Below, piece by piece: positions 11,301 to 22,144 of a stretch of 64,000 nt of DNA. A program made the translations under genes and the position numbers. The notes under the pieces were generated by a model. It was not told where the DNA came from, did no database searches, and saw nothing but the letters and a program-made list of their open reading frames with translations. Every line of letters begins with the position of its first letter. The stretch's first letter is position 1. This stretch comes from Conchocele bisecta (Eukaryota > Mollusca > Bivalvia > Lucinida > Thyasiridae), in assembly GCA_029237695.1 (NCBI GenBank), contig CM055275.1:86850433-86914432 (forward strand). Reading direction: 5' to 3'.

Positions 11301-14300
11301 AAAATCCATTATCCATTAGAGATGCACAGCGAGCACTGGTTGAATAGTAACACAAATACACACTTGCTTAATTTTTATAAAGAGCAGTTCGTGACAAACT
11401 GATGGGAAACCAACTTTAATAAATGTGTGAATTGCGGTATTTACAATGTTTTAGAACTGTACCGTGTTGTTAGCGGTTCCTTTATTGTCCATGAGCTTAT
11501 GGGTTTTGTGACCAGTGTAGCTCCAGGTCAAATAGCACACGCTAAATAGCATACGCATGGCGGGCGTTTCATTGATGGAATGGCGAACAGTGCGGATGCA
11601 CAGGCTGATCTGGATCTGCACTGGTCGCAAATGCCATAAGTCCCATTTCAACTTTAATAACTGTTTTATATTGTCAAATGCATTGGAGTCTCTATACTGT
11701 ACACTACGTTGTCTATATATACATGTATGTGGCTGGGGGATATTTTCAATGGGCTTTTTGTATTATGTCAGAAGTCCGAGTCTTCCACATGTGTGCTCCC
11801 GTAGTATTCCGAAAATAATATTAGAACAGCCATAAAAAGTAAGTGTGCCTGATCACAGGTGGAAGAGTGGACCTATGACATAAAAAATTGTTGATACATA
11901 TTCATCGCAAAAGACAGGAGCACCGGAAGCACCGGAAGCACCGCTACCCACACAAAGACGAGACGGTTCAACTGAGTGGTAACGACATACACTTCTGATG
12001 AGAACAAATGTAGAAAAAATATGTACATTCCATTTGTTTATATATGAATTCCAAATATGTCAAAAGTATTGATCCGGCAGTTGCCGGACCTATTCCGACG
12101 CCCCTGAAAGAATATGAATATCCTCTATTCATTCAATTATAGCCACATATTTCTGTGGATGATGTGTACAAACTCTTTTCCTTCAGGTGGAGGAACTGGC
12201 TCTCCAGAACCTGGTTCGATTGCAGAATGAGGCGGACAGCATGGAAGGTGTTGAAAAAAAAACACCAGATGATGTAGCTGCAGAGGTTCGTAGCATAGCA
12301 GAGATTTTTTTCTGAGTACATAACTCTAATTGTCTCGCCCGCGAAAGCGGAAAGCGAGACTATGGTTTTGCTTTTCTGGAGTCGTCGGTGGCGGCGTCGA
12401 CATCATTCAATGTTAAGTTTTTGTGTTACAGTCATTACTTCAATCAGCTACAGTCATCAAACTTGATACATACCTTTACTATGATATGTAGATGAATATA
12501 GGACTATTCCTGGGGCCCCAGGGTCAAGGTCAAGGCCCCAGGGTCAAGGTCAAGGCGGACCAAGGAGAGACATTTGATTCCGCGGAATTCTTGTTACATT
12601 TCATTACAGTGCATTACATAAGAGTTATGATGGAGTAGTCTTTCCAAATGAGTTATGTATATGTGAGAATCTGTCACATGGCTCCAGATAAGGAATTAGT
12701 AATTGAGTATTGTCACTGCATCATTTCTGAAGCAATTGGGTATTTCAATTTGTTAATTGGGTAAAATAAAATCACACTACTGTTTACACATCAACAGACA
12801 GCAATTATTGAATAGTTTGCTTCGAAATGAAAACATGTCTTGGCATTTCATTAGAATTGTCTCCTTGGAGACAATTCTAATGAAATACCGAGATGTGTTT
12901 TCATGGAAAATAAGAAAAAATATGCTATATTTGTGGTCTGTTTATTGTTTTCTGCAGCATGGTAAAGGTACCACAATTTTTTTATTGCTTTTTATTGCTC
13001 TCACTTTCATTCATTCCTCCAAAGTGGTACTTGTTCTTCTTTCAACGCTCCAGATAAGCTAAAGTTTATTGTACCCATTGATTTCAAATTCAATGCGTAT
13101 TTTATTTTCCACTTTATTAGAAAATCAATGCGTGTTTTCACATTGCTGTGAGTATTTTGTACTCCCACTTTTGATAATCAATGCATATTCTGCTAAAATA
13201 AGTGTGTAAAATACGCACATTATCTGGAATACGCCAATACGCACCTTATCTGGATCTCTGGTATAATTGTAAAATACTGTGTTTTCAGAATGAGACTGAA
13301 GATAACGCGGTGCCTCTAGACTTGTATGTGAACAGGTCCCGCCAGCAAAGCCAAGGTACAGTTTATCCCCGGTACTGCACTGCGGGCCGGCATAAAATGT
13401 TTTGTGTCGAAAAATATGCTGGTTTCCTGGCAAGATGCTACTTAGCTCTACTTTGAACTAATGCACAAACAGAGCTCCAGATAAGCTTTGTGTCTCTAAA
13501 CGTACTATACCCCCCGGATTTCAAAATCATTGCATATTTTACTTTTACAAATGGATTATTGATTTTTTTCATTACTAAATAGGGAACAAATGATAAAAAA
13601 CTATATCAAATTTAAACATTCACTTGTTTGCTTTTTGCAGCTCAACTAAATGAATTTTCAACTTTATTACAGTATTTTCACTACTCAATTTGAAAATCAA
13701 TGCATATTTTCACATTGATGTGCGTATGTTGCACTCCCATTTTTGATAATCAATGCGTATTCTGCTAAAATAAGTGCGTAAAATACGCCAATATGCACCT
13801 TCAGTTATCTGCAGCTCTGATGAACAAATTTTTCATCTGGTAACCAGCGCAAATTTCTTGCGTCGGTTACTAGACAATTACAGTGGAACCTCTCTAAACC
13901 GGACACCCTGGGAGGTCCTCAGGGTGTCCGGCTTAGAGACGTTTCACTGTAAATCAGGCATTTGATCATTCTGAGCCATAGTTGTGTGCTATGCGATCAC
14001 GAACAGACACTATCACCTGAGATAAATGGCCAAGAAACTACTCATAAATAAGATCACACGTTTTTGCTTAGTCTCCGATTTAGAGAGGTTCCACTGTATG
14101 TGTGTATGCTGTATCTTCTGCAATGGGAATTCATCTGTAGCCTATTTCACCAACATTGCAAAGTATACTTATCTAGCAAAGTATACTTTGAGGGAGAAAT
14201 TTTCAATTTAAGGATAAATTTATTAATTTTTATTATACTGAATAATGTAATAAATTCATTATAATAATTCTGCATACTTTTAACCATCAAATATATGCCA

Positions 14301-14961
14301 AGTGTTTGGGAAACTGGCTGGAAAGTTCATGTAACAGATAGCAGTCGAGGATACTATACACTATTGTGGGTTCCGTGAGCTTTATTTCATGAGAAATCTG
14401 TGAAATAATAAGAAGCATATGATGAATATAATACCTGTAGCATATTTCACCAACATTGCAAAGTATACTTTCCTAGCAAAGTAGACTTTGAGGGAGATAT
14501 AATAATTCTGCATATTTTTAATCATCAAATATATGCAATCGTTAGTTCTGTATGAAATAATGCATTTCGGAAAAATCAATGATTGCCGGTACTCCCTCAA
14601 AGAATACTTTGCTAGATAAGTATACGTTGCAATTTTGATGAAATCGGCTACTGAGTCGGGGCGAAAATACACAATCTTGTGTCCACATACCAAAAATGCG
14701 CACCTGCACACATCTTGATTCGGCTCTGTGTAAAAATTACTTACACTTAAATAACTTACACTTATACTACAATATATATGTGTTTAATAGCCAAAAGTAG
14801 GTTGTCAGAAAAACGTGAAACAAAAAGTAATGATAACAATGCAAATGTTTTCAGATGTGGAAGAAGAGGAAGAAGAAAGCGAAGAAGAGAAAACACAGGA
14901 CAAAGTTCACGATGATATCGAACAGTTTATGGAAGAGATGGCAGGCCCATCTGGAACCTGA
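8282..14961 (+). CDS. SNAPC5: SNAPC5 (snRNA-activating protein complex subunit 5), 4 exons
   Basis: Exons read 8282-8386, 12187-12285, 13289-13355 and 14855-14961, giving about 125 residues. Phases agree at every junction (0, 0, 1), each intron begins GT and ends AG, and the last exon ends in TGA. The N-terminal half matches the family core: KELRSLKQEE, then DQLNRLK joined across intron 1 to VEELALQ. That stretch is typical of the short coiled-coil SNAPC5/SNAP19 subunit. The tail is acidic (DVEEEEEESEEE), as in known family members. The protein is a small subunit of SNAPc, which binds the proximal sequence element of snRNA promoters for Pol II and Pol III transcription in the nucleus. Start choice: first ATG after a CAA-rich 5' leader; a second in-frame ATG lies two codons later. 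The donor after exon 2 (GTTCGT) is weak, so the 3' edge of exon 2 is the least certain boundary. The introns are full of repeats. Confidence 0.85.
8591..10670. other. SNAPC5 intron 1, no other gene seen
   Basis: AT-rich intronic sequence. I see fragments of dispersed repeats (for example near 8880-8960) and short frames with no family features. Confidence 0.5.
10672..11025 (+). mobile_element. SINE with tRNA-like head
   Basis: The head has A-box-like TGGTCGAGCGGCC and B-box GGTTCGAGCC spaced as in tRNA-derived Pol III promoters. The body contains GTCCTTGAGCAAGACACTTT, a block widespread in animal SINEs. The 3' part reads TGGGTACCGGCTAATTACC. It lies in intron 1 of SNAPC5. Confidence 0.75.
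11072..11192. repeat. Palindromic element (CACTGGAAAAATT family), copy 2
   Basis: Fold-back with outer arms CCCCATCCAACTGG / CCACGTGGATGGGG and inner arms CGTACTGTACGCTACG / CGTAGCGTACGGTACG. Confidence 0.7.
11185..11880. repeat. ~700-bp duplicated block, copy 2
   Basis: Second copy of 6830-7560, inside SNAPC5 intron 1. It shares the same inner dispersed repeat and short indels only. Confidence 0.8.
12187..12285 (+). CDS. SNAPC5: SNAPC5 exon 2
   Basis: Begins after the acceptor TTCAG with VEELALQ, which continues the family motif begun in exon 1. It is 33 codons in phase 0. The donor GTTCGT is non-ideal; the other GT nearby (GTACAT after 12314) would include an in-frame stop. Confidence 0.8.
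12680..13045. repeat. MITE-like element (CTCCAGATAAGGAATTAG family)
   Basis: Outer part reads GCTCCAGATAAGGAATTAG ... CAATTGGGTATT. The centre is a hairpin with arms GGCATTTCATTAGAATTGTC / GACAATTCTAATGAAATACC. Related copies lie at about 34812-35075 (opposite orientation), 41115-41250 and, in part, 8459-8590. Confidence 0.65.
13050..13262. repeat. CTCCAGATAAG-family MITE
   Basis: Starts CTCCAGATAAGCTAAAGTTT and ends AATACGCACCTTATCTGGA. The termini are inverted. It lies just upstream of exon 3. Further copies are at 13470-13822 and 63450-63695. Confidence 0.7.
13289..13355 (+). CDS. SNAPC5: SNAPC5 exon 3
   Basis: Acceptor TTTTCAG and donor AAG/GTACAG. Encodes NETEDNAVPLDLYVNR and a short basic-polar end, leaving phase 1, which matches exon 4. 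An alternative donor GTCCCG at 13336 would give the wrong phase. Confidence 0.8.
13470..13822. repeat. CTCCAGATAAG-family MITE, longer copy
   Basis: Starts GAGCTCCAGATAAGCTTTGT and ends near TTATCTGCAGCTCTG, the inverted terminus. The interior repeats TTTTGATAATCAATGCGTAT. Confidence 0.7.
13876..13953. repeat. Palindromic MITE (CGGACACC family), copy 2
   Basis: Arms CCTCTCTAAACCGGACACCC and GGGTGTCCGGCTTAGAGACG, within TTACAGTGGAA / TTTCACTGTAA outer ends. Confidence 0.75.
14135..14665. repeat. TATACTTATCTAGCAAAG MITE cluster
   Basis: Repeated blocks of GTAGCCTATTTCACCAACAT plus AAAGTATACTTATCTAGC in both orientations, with the tail near 14600-14660 inverted. Related copies are at 17815-17905 and 42243-42530. 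They lie in SNAPC5 intron 3. Confidence 0.65.
14855..14961 (+). CDS. SNAPC5: SNAPC5 exon 4 (terminal)
   Basis: After the acceptor TTTTCAG it encodes an acidic run and DDIEQFMEEMAGPSGT, then TGA. Decayed copies of this exon and its 3' flank occur downstream between 16.8 and 18.0 kb. Confidence 0.85.
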
Positions 14962-14962
14962 T

Positions 14963-15296
14963 GATGGTCGATAAATAGAGAATACCAGGTTAGTTTCTTT
15001 TGATATCAAGTTTATCAGGCAAGGCTAGGAAACGCGTAGGAATTCTGAGGCTTGCCGGTAGGAATTCTGAGGCTTGCCGAGTAATTCCTACCGTTTCCGA
15101 GCCGAGACTGATAAACTTGATATCAAAAGACACTAGCCTGATATTCTATTTATCAGGTAACGTTTTATACTTGAAAATGACCACAAATGACGTCGTTATC
15201 TATGGACAGAACGTAGACTTGTTCACTTTGCGTCATTACACTGACGTCATTCGGTAACGTCACGTGACGTCATAAGACCAATGGAACGTCAGTTTT
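14963..15296. repeat. AATACCAGGTTAGT MITE, copy in SNAPC5 3' flank
   Basis: Palindromic: AGTTTATCAGGCAAGGCTAG versus CCGAGACTGATAAACTTGAT. The centre has a 23-bp direct duplication beginning GGAATTCTGAGGCTTGCCG. It ends ACCAATGGAACGTCAG like the copy at 7805-8097. Confidence 0.75.
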
Positions 15297-16790
15297 CATT
15301 TTGTTGTAACCCCCGCGCAGGGTTCATGTTTGAGGGCGACATGGGCGAAGTGGTCGCTTTTTTTCTGGCCAAGTCGCCTTATTTTTCCCGTAGGGGGAAG
15401 TCAAGTCGCCCTGGAATTTTCTGGATTTTTTTTTTTTTACTATGAATTTCACACCCTAGGGGCGAGTGCATGTCATAAATGCGCTAATCCCACCAAATAG
15501 GCGTGTAAAATTGGATCGCATCGATTGTTTGATGACCCCTGGTGTGTATTTGCCCGCGGGGTTTCTTTGTTATTGTCGCCTACTATCGGTTTGTTATTCG
15601 CGACGCCATGATGCGTATCAACTGATCAGACACGTCTGGGCGCTTAATATTGTTTAAACTAAAGCGTTCAAGGAACGTTGATTGAAGACCCGAATTTACG
15701 TCATTAAGGCGGGGCTTATAGCTTCATTTAATTCATGGTCGGCTTCGACTAATTTGATTCGACGACACACGTGAAATAATTAGTTTCAAGGTAAATGGGA
15801 GGCGACTACTATCGCAGTCTATCGGCATACGACGTAGTTGTCTACACACATTTTTGTCAGCTTATGATGCTTTGTGAGATACCATTTCCGAAATAAAAAA
15901 ATAGCATCCAATCGTTAGCTACGATTGTGGGGTATACCCACTCGAGGCGCCACCTGACGAACCTAGTCGTCGCATACACAGTGGCCTACACAGCCCATGA
16001 TTGCAACTTTCTTTTTCGCCGAAAAGTGTGAAATAATTAAATACGAAATTGATATATTCTAATGAAATCCTTTGATGCCGAAATCAAGTATTGTGTATTA
16101 CATTACTAACTGTTTATTTCAACCAAATATGGCTAACTCTATTGTCAGAAAACATGAAAAAGTCTATAAATATCACGGACAATTTCGGCGATTTCGTACC
16201 TACGTAGTTTCGTCCTTTTGCAACTTTTTCCAATCGATGTTAACGTAACCCGATTTTTATGATAATTCAGTTTGGTTAACTAAATATACATAATGTATGC
16301 ACATCCAAGTTCATAAACGATATTTATGTACACAGTTAAAGAGGTTCAAATGTGTGGTAACAACATAAATTTTTGTTTATGCTTTTGAGATGAATGTTTT
16401 TTTTTTTTCAGATTCTACAATCTACTACATTTGCTTCCCAGCCCCCCCCCCCCCCCCCCAAAGAAAGTTTATTTTTTTATTTCTCGATGAAAGTATACGT
16501 TGTTAACGCTCAATAGAGTTAATGTATACAGTTACGCGATAACTATAAGTAAGAGAAATATGATTTTTATCACTTCTCCCTAATTTCCCCTCACTTCTCC
16601 CTATTTTGCCTGGAGGGAGAAGTGACTTCCCCCTAAATTTTTTTGGCCTAGATTGAACCCGGATGTTTGTATCAGGTCAATGCGTGATACAACAATATGT
16701 TATCAGTCTTTGATGAATACATGGCAGGTTACCTGATAAATTGTGATTCTCGATGAATAAACCGTGACCGGTGTCGATAAATAAATCATG
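15297..16790. other. No gene seen
   Basis: Contains a poly-C run at about 16442-16460, an inverted pair CACTTCTCCCT / AGGGAGAAGTG near 16577-16625, and short frames without recognisable features. Confidence 0.5.
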
Positions 16791-16865
16791 AATATACCGT
16801 GACGATAAATAAATGGTCATAGTTCATGATGATATCTAACAGTTTATGGAAGAGTATGGAACATG

Positions 16866-17160
16866 ATATTTATCCCGTCAACACAGTATGTATGTGCCGT
16901 GAAACATTTTGGATATCGTGTCAATACGACCTAATCACCACATATGAATATATGCGGTGACTGGGGTTACTTTTTTGCATTTTAAAGCCATTTGTAGGTG
17001 TTGACGGGATAAATAGAATAGTAGGTTAGTGTCGTGAATGGGAAAAATATATGGCGCGGCACGGAAACGGGATGGGCGAGGCTCTGCAGAGCCTCGCCCA
17101 TCCCGTTTTCTAAGCCTTGCCAGATATTTTTTCACATTCATGGCACTATCCTACTATTCT
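16866..17160. repeat. Composite MITE (AATAGTAGGTTAGTG family), copy 2
   Basis: ATCCCGTCAACACAG ... GTGTTGACGGGAT followed by the ~145-bp palindrome with a centre at GGCGAGGCTCTGCAGAGCC. It interrupts one of the decayed SNAPC5-tail copies. Confidence 0.8.
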
Positions 17161-17734
17161 CTATATATGATGGTCGATAAATTGTGATTCACGATGAATA
17201 AACCGTGACGGGCATCGATACATAAATGGTCGTAGTTCCAAGATGGTATGAACAGTGTATGGGCGAGATGGCTTGACCAAGTGGAACATGATGAGGGTTG
17301 ATAAATACATTGTGATGGGCGATAAATAAACCGTGCCAGTGTGTGATACATAAATCGTCGTAGTTCAAGATAATATGAACAATGTATTGGTGAGATGGCC
17401 ATGTGGAACAAAATGAGGGTTGATAAATAAATTGTGATGGGCGATAAATGAACATGTTGGAGCAGTCGATAAAGACAAGGTATAGGTAAAAAATTATGTA
17501 ATTACTATTTAATAAAATATGTTTATACCAAAGAATTGTTAATGGAAATGGTTCACGATATTGAACAATTTAGATATGAATTGGCTGGGCATAAACAGCA
17601 GAGGACAAAATGGACAAGTGGACTTGTAAGAAATTTATTATATAAATAATACCAGGGTCGAGTTCGAAATTGCCCAGTATAGAACTAACGACTGCTTATA
17701 TTTGATGATTAAAAGTATTCAGAATTATTATACT

Positions 17735-17905
17735 GAATTTATTAAATTATCACAGCCAAAATGGCTGTGATAATGTAATAAATTCAGTATAATACCAATT
17801 AATAAATGTATCCATACATTGAAAATTTCAGTTCACACTCAAAGTGTACTTAGCAAGATAAGTATACATGTACTTTGAAATGTTGGTGAAATAGGCTACA
17901 GTAAT
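17735..17905. repeat. Palindrome plus TATACTT MITE end
   Basis: Perfect hairpin ATCACAGCCAAAATGGCTGTGAT with long AT-rich arms (TGAATTTATTA.. / ..TAATAAATTCA). It is followed by the inverted TATACTTATCTAGC end. The same combination is at 42243-42530. Confidence 0.75.
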
Positions 17906-18164
17906 GTGATGGGGGTCGATAAATGAATCCTCATAGTTGACTATGGAACTGTTTACGGAAGAATTAGCTGGGTCATTTGAAACATGATGATGGCAGGGAT
18001 TCCACTGGTGATCGCCACTTTCGCAGTTGGCGATAAAAATAAACAATGGGTGATAAAAAATTACAATTTTCGAAAACAAATCCAAAAAAAAAAGAGAAAA
18101 TGATTTTATTTTTTTTGAAGTGGCGATTTTTTTATTTTCCCCAGCGGAATCCCTGGATGGGGGT

Positions 18165-18345
18165 CAAAAAATAAACTGTGACTGGGGGTCGATAAATAAA
18201 CCGTGATGGGGGGTCGATAAATAAACCGTTATGGGTTTGATAAATACACCGTGATGCGGGGTTGATAAATAAACCATGACGGGGGTTGATAAATAAACCG
18301 GCATGACGGTGGGGTCGATAGATAATCTGTGATGGTTGATACTTC
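18165..18345. repeat. GATAAATAAACCGT minisatellite
   Basis: About seven imperfect copies of a ~25-bp unit (GGGGGTCGATAAATAAACCGTGAT). The same unit occurs at 32920-33045 and as single copies through the SNAPC5 3' flank. Confidence 0.8.
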
Positions 18346-18873
18346 CAAAAAAGATACCAATTGGCAGGAACTGCCCATTTTCTTACAGTGTAACGGTGTA
18401 CCATTGTAACGAAGCATATTTTCCTATATAATTGACATATACTATTGGTTTCTTCTGTTTTATTGCTTATTTTTTTAAAAATGGACATGTTACAAGTGTG
18501 TAACGTATGGGGAAATAATGTAACAAAGCGTAACAAGGTGTAACAGAGTTGTATTTTAAAATATCCTGCACATCTTCATTGTTACACTGTAATGGTGTAA
18601 CAACTGTAACGAAAGGCCAAAACAAAGTGGACATATTTTCTAGGGGACCATATCAATGCTAGTGTGTGTAACGTATGGGGAAATAATTTAACAAAGCGTA
18701 ACAAGGTGTAACATACATGTATTTTAAAATGTTCTGCACATCTTCATCGTTACACTGTAACGTTGTAACGAAAGGCCAACACAATTGGACATGTTTTCTA
18801 GGGGACCGTAACTATGCTAAAGTATGTAACGTATGGGGAAATACTGTAACAAAGCGTAACAATGTGTAACATA

Positions 18874-20462
18874 TACTGAGCAAAACTAGAAACGTCCCTC
18901 CATGTTTAAGGAAAGATTCATCAAAAACCAAAAGGGTTACTTTTAAAAATCAAAATGGAAAAACAAGTTCATTCATTTCTGTATCAAAGCCAATAAATTG
19001 CATTTGGATATCTTGTTAAATATTCGAGAGATAACCGGCCAAGTGCGGTAGGGGTCAAAATCAAAAATCACAAAAACTCAGAAATGTGTTACTTAATGTT
19101 TAGAGATGGAATTTCCATAAGTAATGTGGCAAATTCAGTAAATCTCGTTAGTACCGAGTGTGGCCACCATTTGCATGAATGCATGCAATGATCATACGCC
19201 GCATCGACGTGACGTAACGCAATACCAGTGCGTTGGGCAAATTCCTCCATTCCCGTTGTAACGCCCGTGTAAGATCGCGAACATTGTCAATCTGATGTTA
19301 GCTCGTGCTTTGCGGCCCAGCTCATCCCATATGTGCTCAATGGGATTGAGATCCGGGAGACCGCGGGCCATGGCATGACGTCGACGTTGTTTTGCTGTAA
19401 GTATTGAGTTGAGTGGTGACCCTGGCTACGTGAGGGCGGGCATTGTCGTGCATCAATGTCACACACCAGGACCATGCTGACGGATAAATGGTAAGGCATG
19501 TGCATTTAGCACATCTGCAACATAACGTTGTGCATTGATGTTGCCCTGTACAACAACCAAATCTGTCTTCCGGTTTCCCATGATCCCACCCCCAGACCAT
19601 AGGCTCCTAAACCCCCAAACCTGTTTCTTCTCAACAATGCAACAATCGGTGAATCTTTCATTTTTAACGCCTGTATACCCGTAATCTTCCGTCAGCATGA
19701 CTAACTGTGAACCGAGATTCATCGGTGAACAAAACTCGGTTCCAGTCAGCCCTTCTCCAGTTCAGATGACGTCGCGCCCATAACATCTGGCAGCACGGTG
19801 ACGTTGGGTCATTATCTGACCAGTGTAGCGGGCGGCGTGCCCGGATTGGTTGGGCGTTACGACGTAACCGGTTGCGAATGGTCTGCCCTGAGACACCGTA
19901 TCGCCTAGCAGTGACTGTGGCTACCAATCGACGTTGACGTAAGTGCGTCAACGTAATGTAACGATCGGCTCTAGCCGTCGTTACACGAGGCCTACCAGGT
20001 CGCTGCCGGTCGTGAACAGCCCCAGTCTGCTGGTACCGGGCTGCAAGACGATCAATCGTCTTCCGACAGCAACCAAACCGAGGCGCGACCGCCCTGGCGG
20101 CCATCCCACCCGCAAGCATCCCAATTGCCTGATTTCGCTCGTTTTCGGAAAGCCGTGGCATATCGAAAACAGTGAAAAATTAAAAAAGTTTTTTAATTTT
20201 CCGAATAGCCCCTATCGCATGAATGGTACGACATGAACTGAATCACCTTATCGATGACAAGTATAGCGTGCACGTGCAAAAAGATGGAAATCAACGTTCC
20301 GGTCACTGGCCGCTATGTAAACCGTGTGTATCGGCTAAACTCTACACGATCGTATTCTGAACATCGCCACGGTTTAAAATACATGTACTTTGAACATATG
20401 GTACATACATAGACAGAGCTACACCGGCTATAAAACAGGGACGTTTCTAGTTTTGTTGAGTA
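18874..20462 (-). mobile_element. Tc1/mariner-type transposon
   Basis: Termini TACTGAGCAAAACTAGAAAC and its near-perfect inverted partner ending GTTTTGTTGAGTA, each flanked by TA. Removing the 1.6-kb element rejoins the interrupted tandem-repeat unit, which confirms the insertion boundaries. It carries one broken transposase gene. Confidence 0.9.
19148..20161 (-). pseudogene. Tc1-type transposase, frameshifted
   Basis: Reads right to left. The N-terminal helix-turn-helix pair starts MPRLSENERNQAIGML and includes the linker GRPRVTT. The first catalytic aspartate is in VLFTDESRF, the second in HDNARPH, and the third acidic position in DLNPIEHIWDE. The C-terminus is GGHTRY. Transposases of this family cut and paste their element into TA sites. 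The frame is broken at least twice: near 19680, after the first aspartate, and near 19500. This copy therefore cannot encode a full protein. Confidence 0.9.
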
Positions 20463-20799
20463 TAGTTGTATTTAAAATATCCTGCACATCTTCTTCGTTA
20501 CACTGTAACGGTGTTTTCTAGGGGACCATAACAATGATAAATTGTGTAATGTATGGAGAAATACTGTAACAAAGCGTAACAAGGTATAACAGAGTTGTAT
20601 TTTAAAATATCCTGCACATCTTCATCGTAACGGTATAACGACTGTAACGAAATGACACAAAAAATGGACATGTTTTCTAGGTGACTGTAACGATGATAAA
20701 ATATGTAATGTATGGGGAAATACTGTAACAAAGCGTAACAATGTGTAACAGAGTTGTATTTTAAAATATCCTGCACATCTTCATCGCTACACTATAACG

Positions 20800-21040
20800 G
20801 TGCATGTGCCCGCCTCGTATAGCAATAGACCAGCATAGCTCTGTACAACGTATACATGTACAGGATGTGCCCGTCTTTTATAGTCCAGCATATCTCTATA
20901 CAACGTATACATGTACAGCAAGTACCCATCTCGTACTGATCAGAATAGCTCTGTACAATGTATATATGTACAGTATGTGCCCGTCTCGTATAGACCAGCA
21001 TAGTTCTGTACAGCATATACATATATGACCCTTCCAATAT
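20800..21040. repeat. ~58-bp tandem repeat, 4 copies
   Basis: Unit around CATAGCTCTGTACAACGTAT and ACATGTACAG..TGTGCCCGTC. It follows the 165-bp array directly. Confidence 0.8.
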
Positions 21041-21235
21041 TGGTTCCGCAATGTAATATATATCCTACTGTAGCCGATGATTTTTTCACTGGTGGCCATC
21101 TTGTTTATGCAAATTAGTGGGCTTAAGCTGCTACTTTGAAAAGTCTATCATGCGGACATATATACAGTATATGTGTCTAAACACATTGGCACCAGAAATC
21201 TTTGTTGCTCTCAGATGGTACCGACAACGAAAACC

Positions 21236-21484
21236 CTAACGTTGCCAGGCCCTAGTGACTGAATAATAGAAAGACCACATTGCACTAAACATTTTACCGC
21301 CAATACCATTGTCAGTCAAACGCCGCCATAAAATGCCTCTGTCATCTGAGTAGAACACCTTTTTAAAAGCGACAAAGGCACACCATGTTGAGCGATTTTC
21401 CTTAAAGCCCCAATACGGGGCCGAATTTGGCCTCCTATCGGGTTTTCCCACACATAAATCCAACAGGTTTCTATTTACACACAC
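21236..21484 (-). pseudogene. LINE reverse-transcriptase fragment
   Basis: Contains CAFVAFKKVFYSDDRGILWR and GIGGKMFSAMWSFY. These correspond to the RT block in which a F-x-D-F-x-K-A-F aspartate motif is followed by the L-W-x-K-L helix in non-LTR retrotransposons. The catalytic D of the usual FVDFKKAFD is replaced (FVAFKKVFY), so it is inactive. No other RT motif is nearby. Confidence 0.6.
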
Positions 21485-22144
21485 TTTGAAACTGTTTGCA
21501 TTTATTTTGGTACAAAAATGAGTTTGTAGTCGATGAAAATATCAATATTTGTTGATAAACAAACAACAGGTGTGTGTTTCAAAGCCCGATAGATTTTCCG
21601 ATAGACGCTCGGGTCAACTCCTCAACTCCCCGATTCGCGGCCGATGAATTCCGATAGCCGGAGTTTATCGACTCGCTTCCGAGCCGAAGCCATTGGGTTA
21701 CGGAAATGAAATTGTCAATATTGACATTTTGCACTGAGTGGTACACAAAACAAGTTTTTGTTGTCTTCACATTGCGTTTAAGACTTCAGATGTATCTATT
21801 AGGCAGTATATGTTAGTTTTGTGTACTAAATCAGTTGCCAAACATGTTTTTGCGTTTGAAAAAATCGGAAAATTGTAATACTGAGCCGTTCAGGGCCTTT
21901 AAATGTACATGCCCACGTGCCAGGTTATAATAAAGGGAGGCATGTTTTCTTCGTCCGTTCGTCAGATATGACATTGTTCGGGCAAAATAAACAGTCATTA
22001 ACCATTTTGCGACGATATAATTGACATTATTATAATTCTTATATCAAACATTAATTTCCACACTGATATCAGGGGCGATAACATAACGGTGTTTCCTTAA
22101 AATGTTAACGGACATTACTATTTATTATCTGTATTTATTTTTAG

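Larger units (their letters stand above)
16795..18005 (+). pseudogene. Decayed copies of SNAPC5 last exon and 3' flank
   Basis: About five partial copies at 16799-16870, 17220-17310, 17345-17450, 17530-17600 and 17915-18000. Each resembles the exon 4 stretch around GTTCACGATGATATCGAACA and GTTTATGGAAGAGATGGC. Several run on into GATGATGGTCGATAAAT, the sequence just after the real stop codon. All carry stops or indels. Composite MITEs are inserted among them. This looks like local amplification of the gene's 3' end, not retroposition. Confidence 0.75.
18420..20800. repeat. ~165-bp tandem repeat array, split by a Tc1-type element
   Basis: Units carry GTAACGTATGGGGAAAT, AACAAAGCGTAACAAGGTGT and TCCTGCACATCTTCATCG. 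Three units lie to the left of 18874 and two to three to the right of 20462. Spacing is about 168, 157 (after removing the insertion), 130 and 159 bp. Confidence 0.85.
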
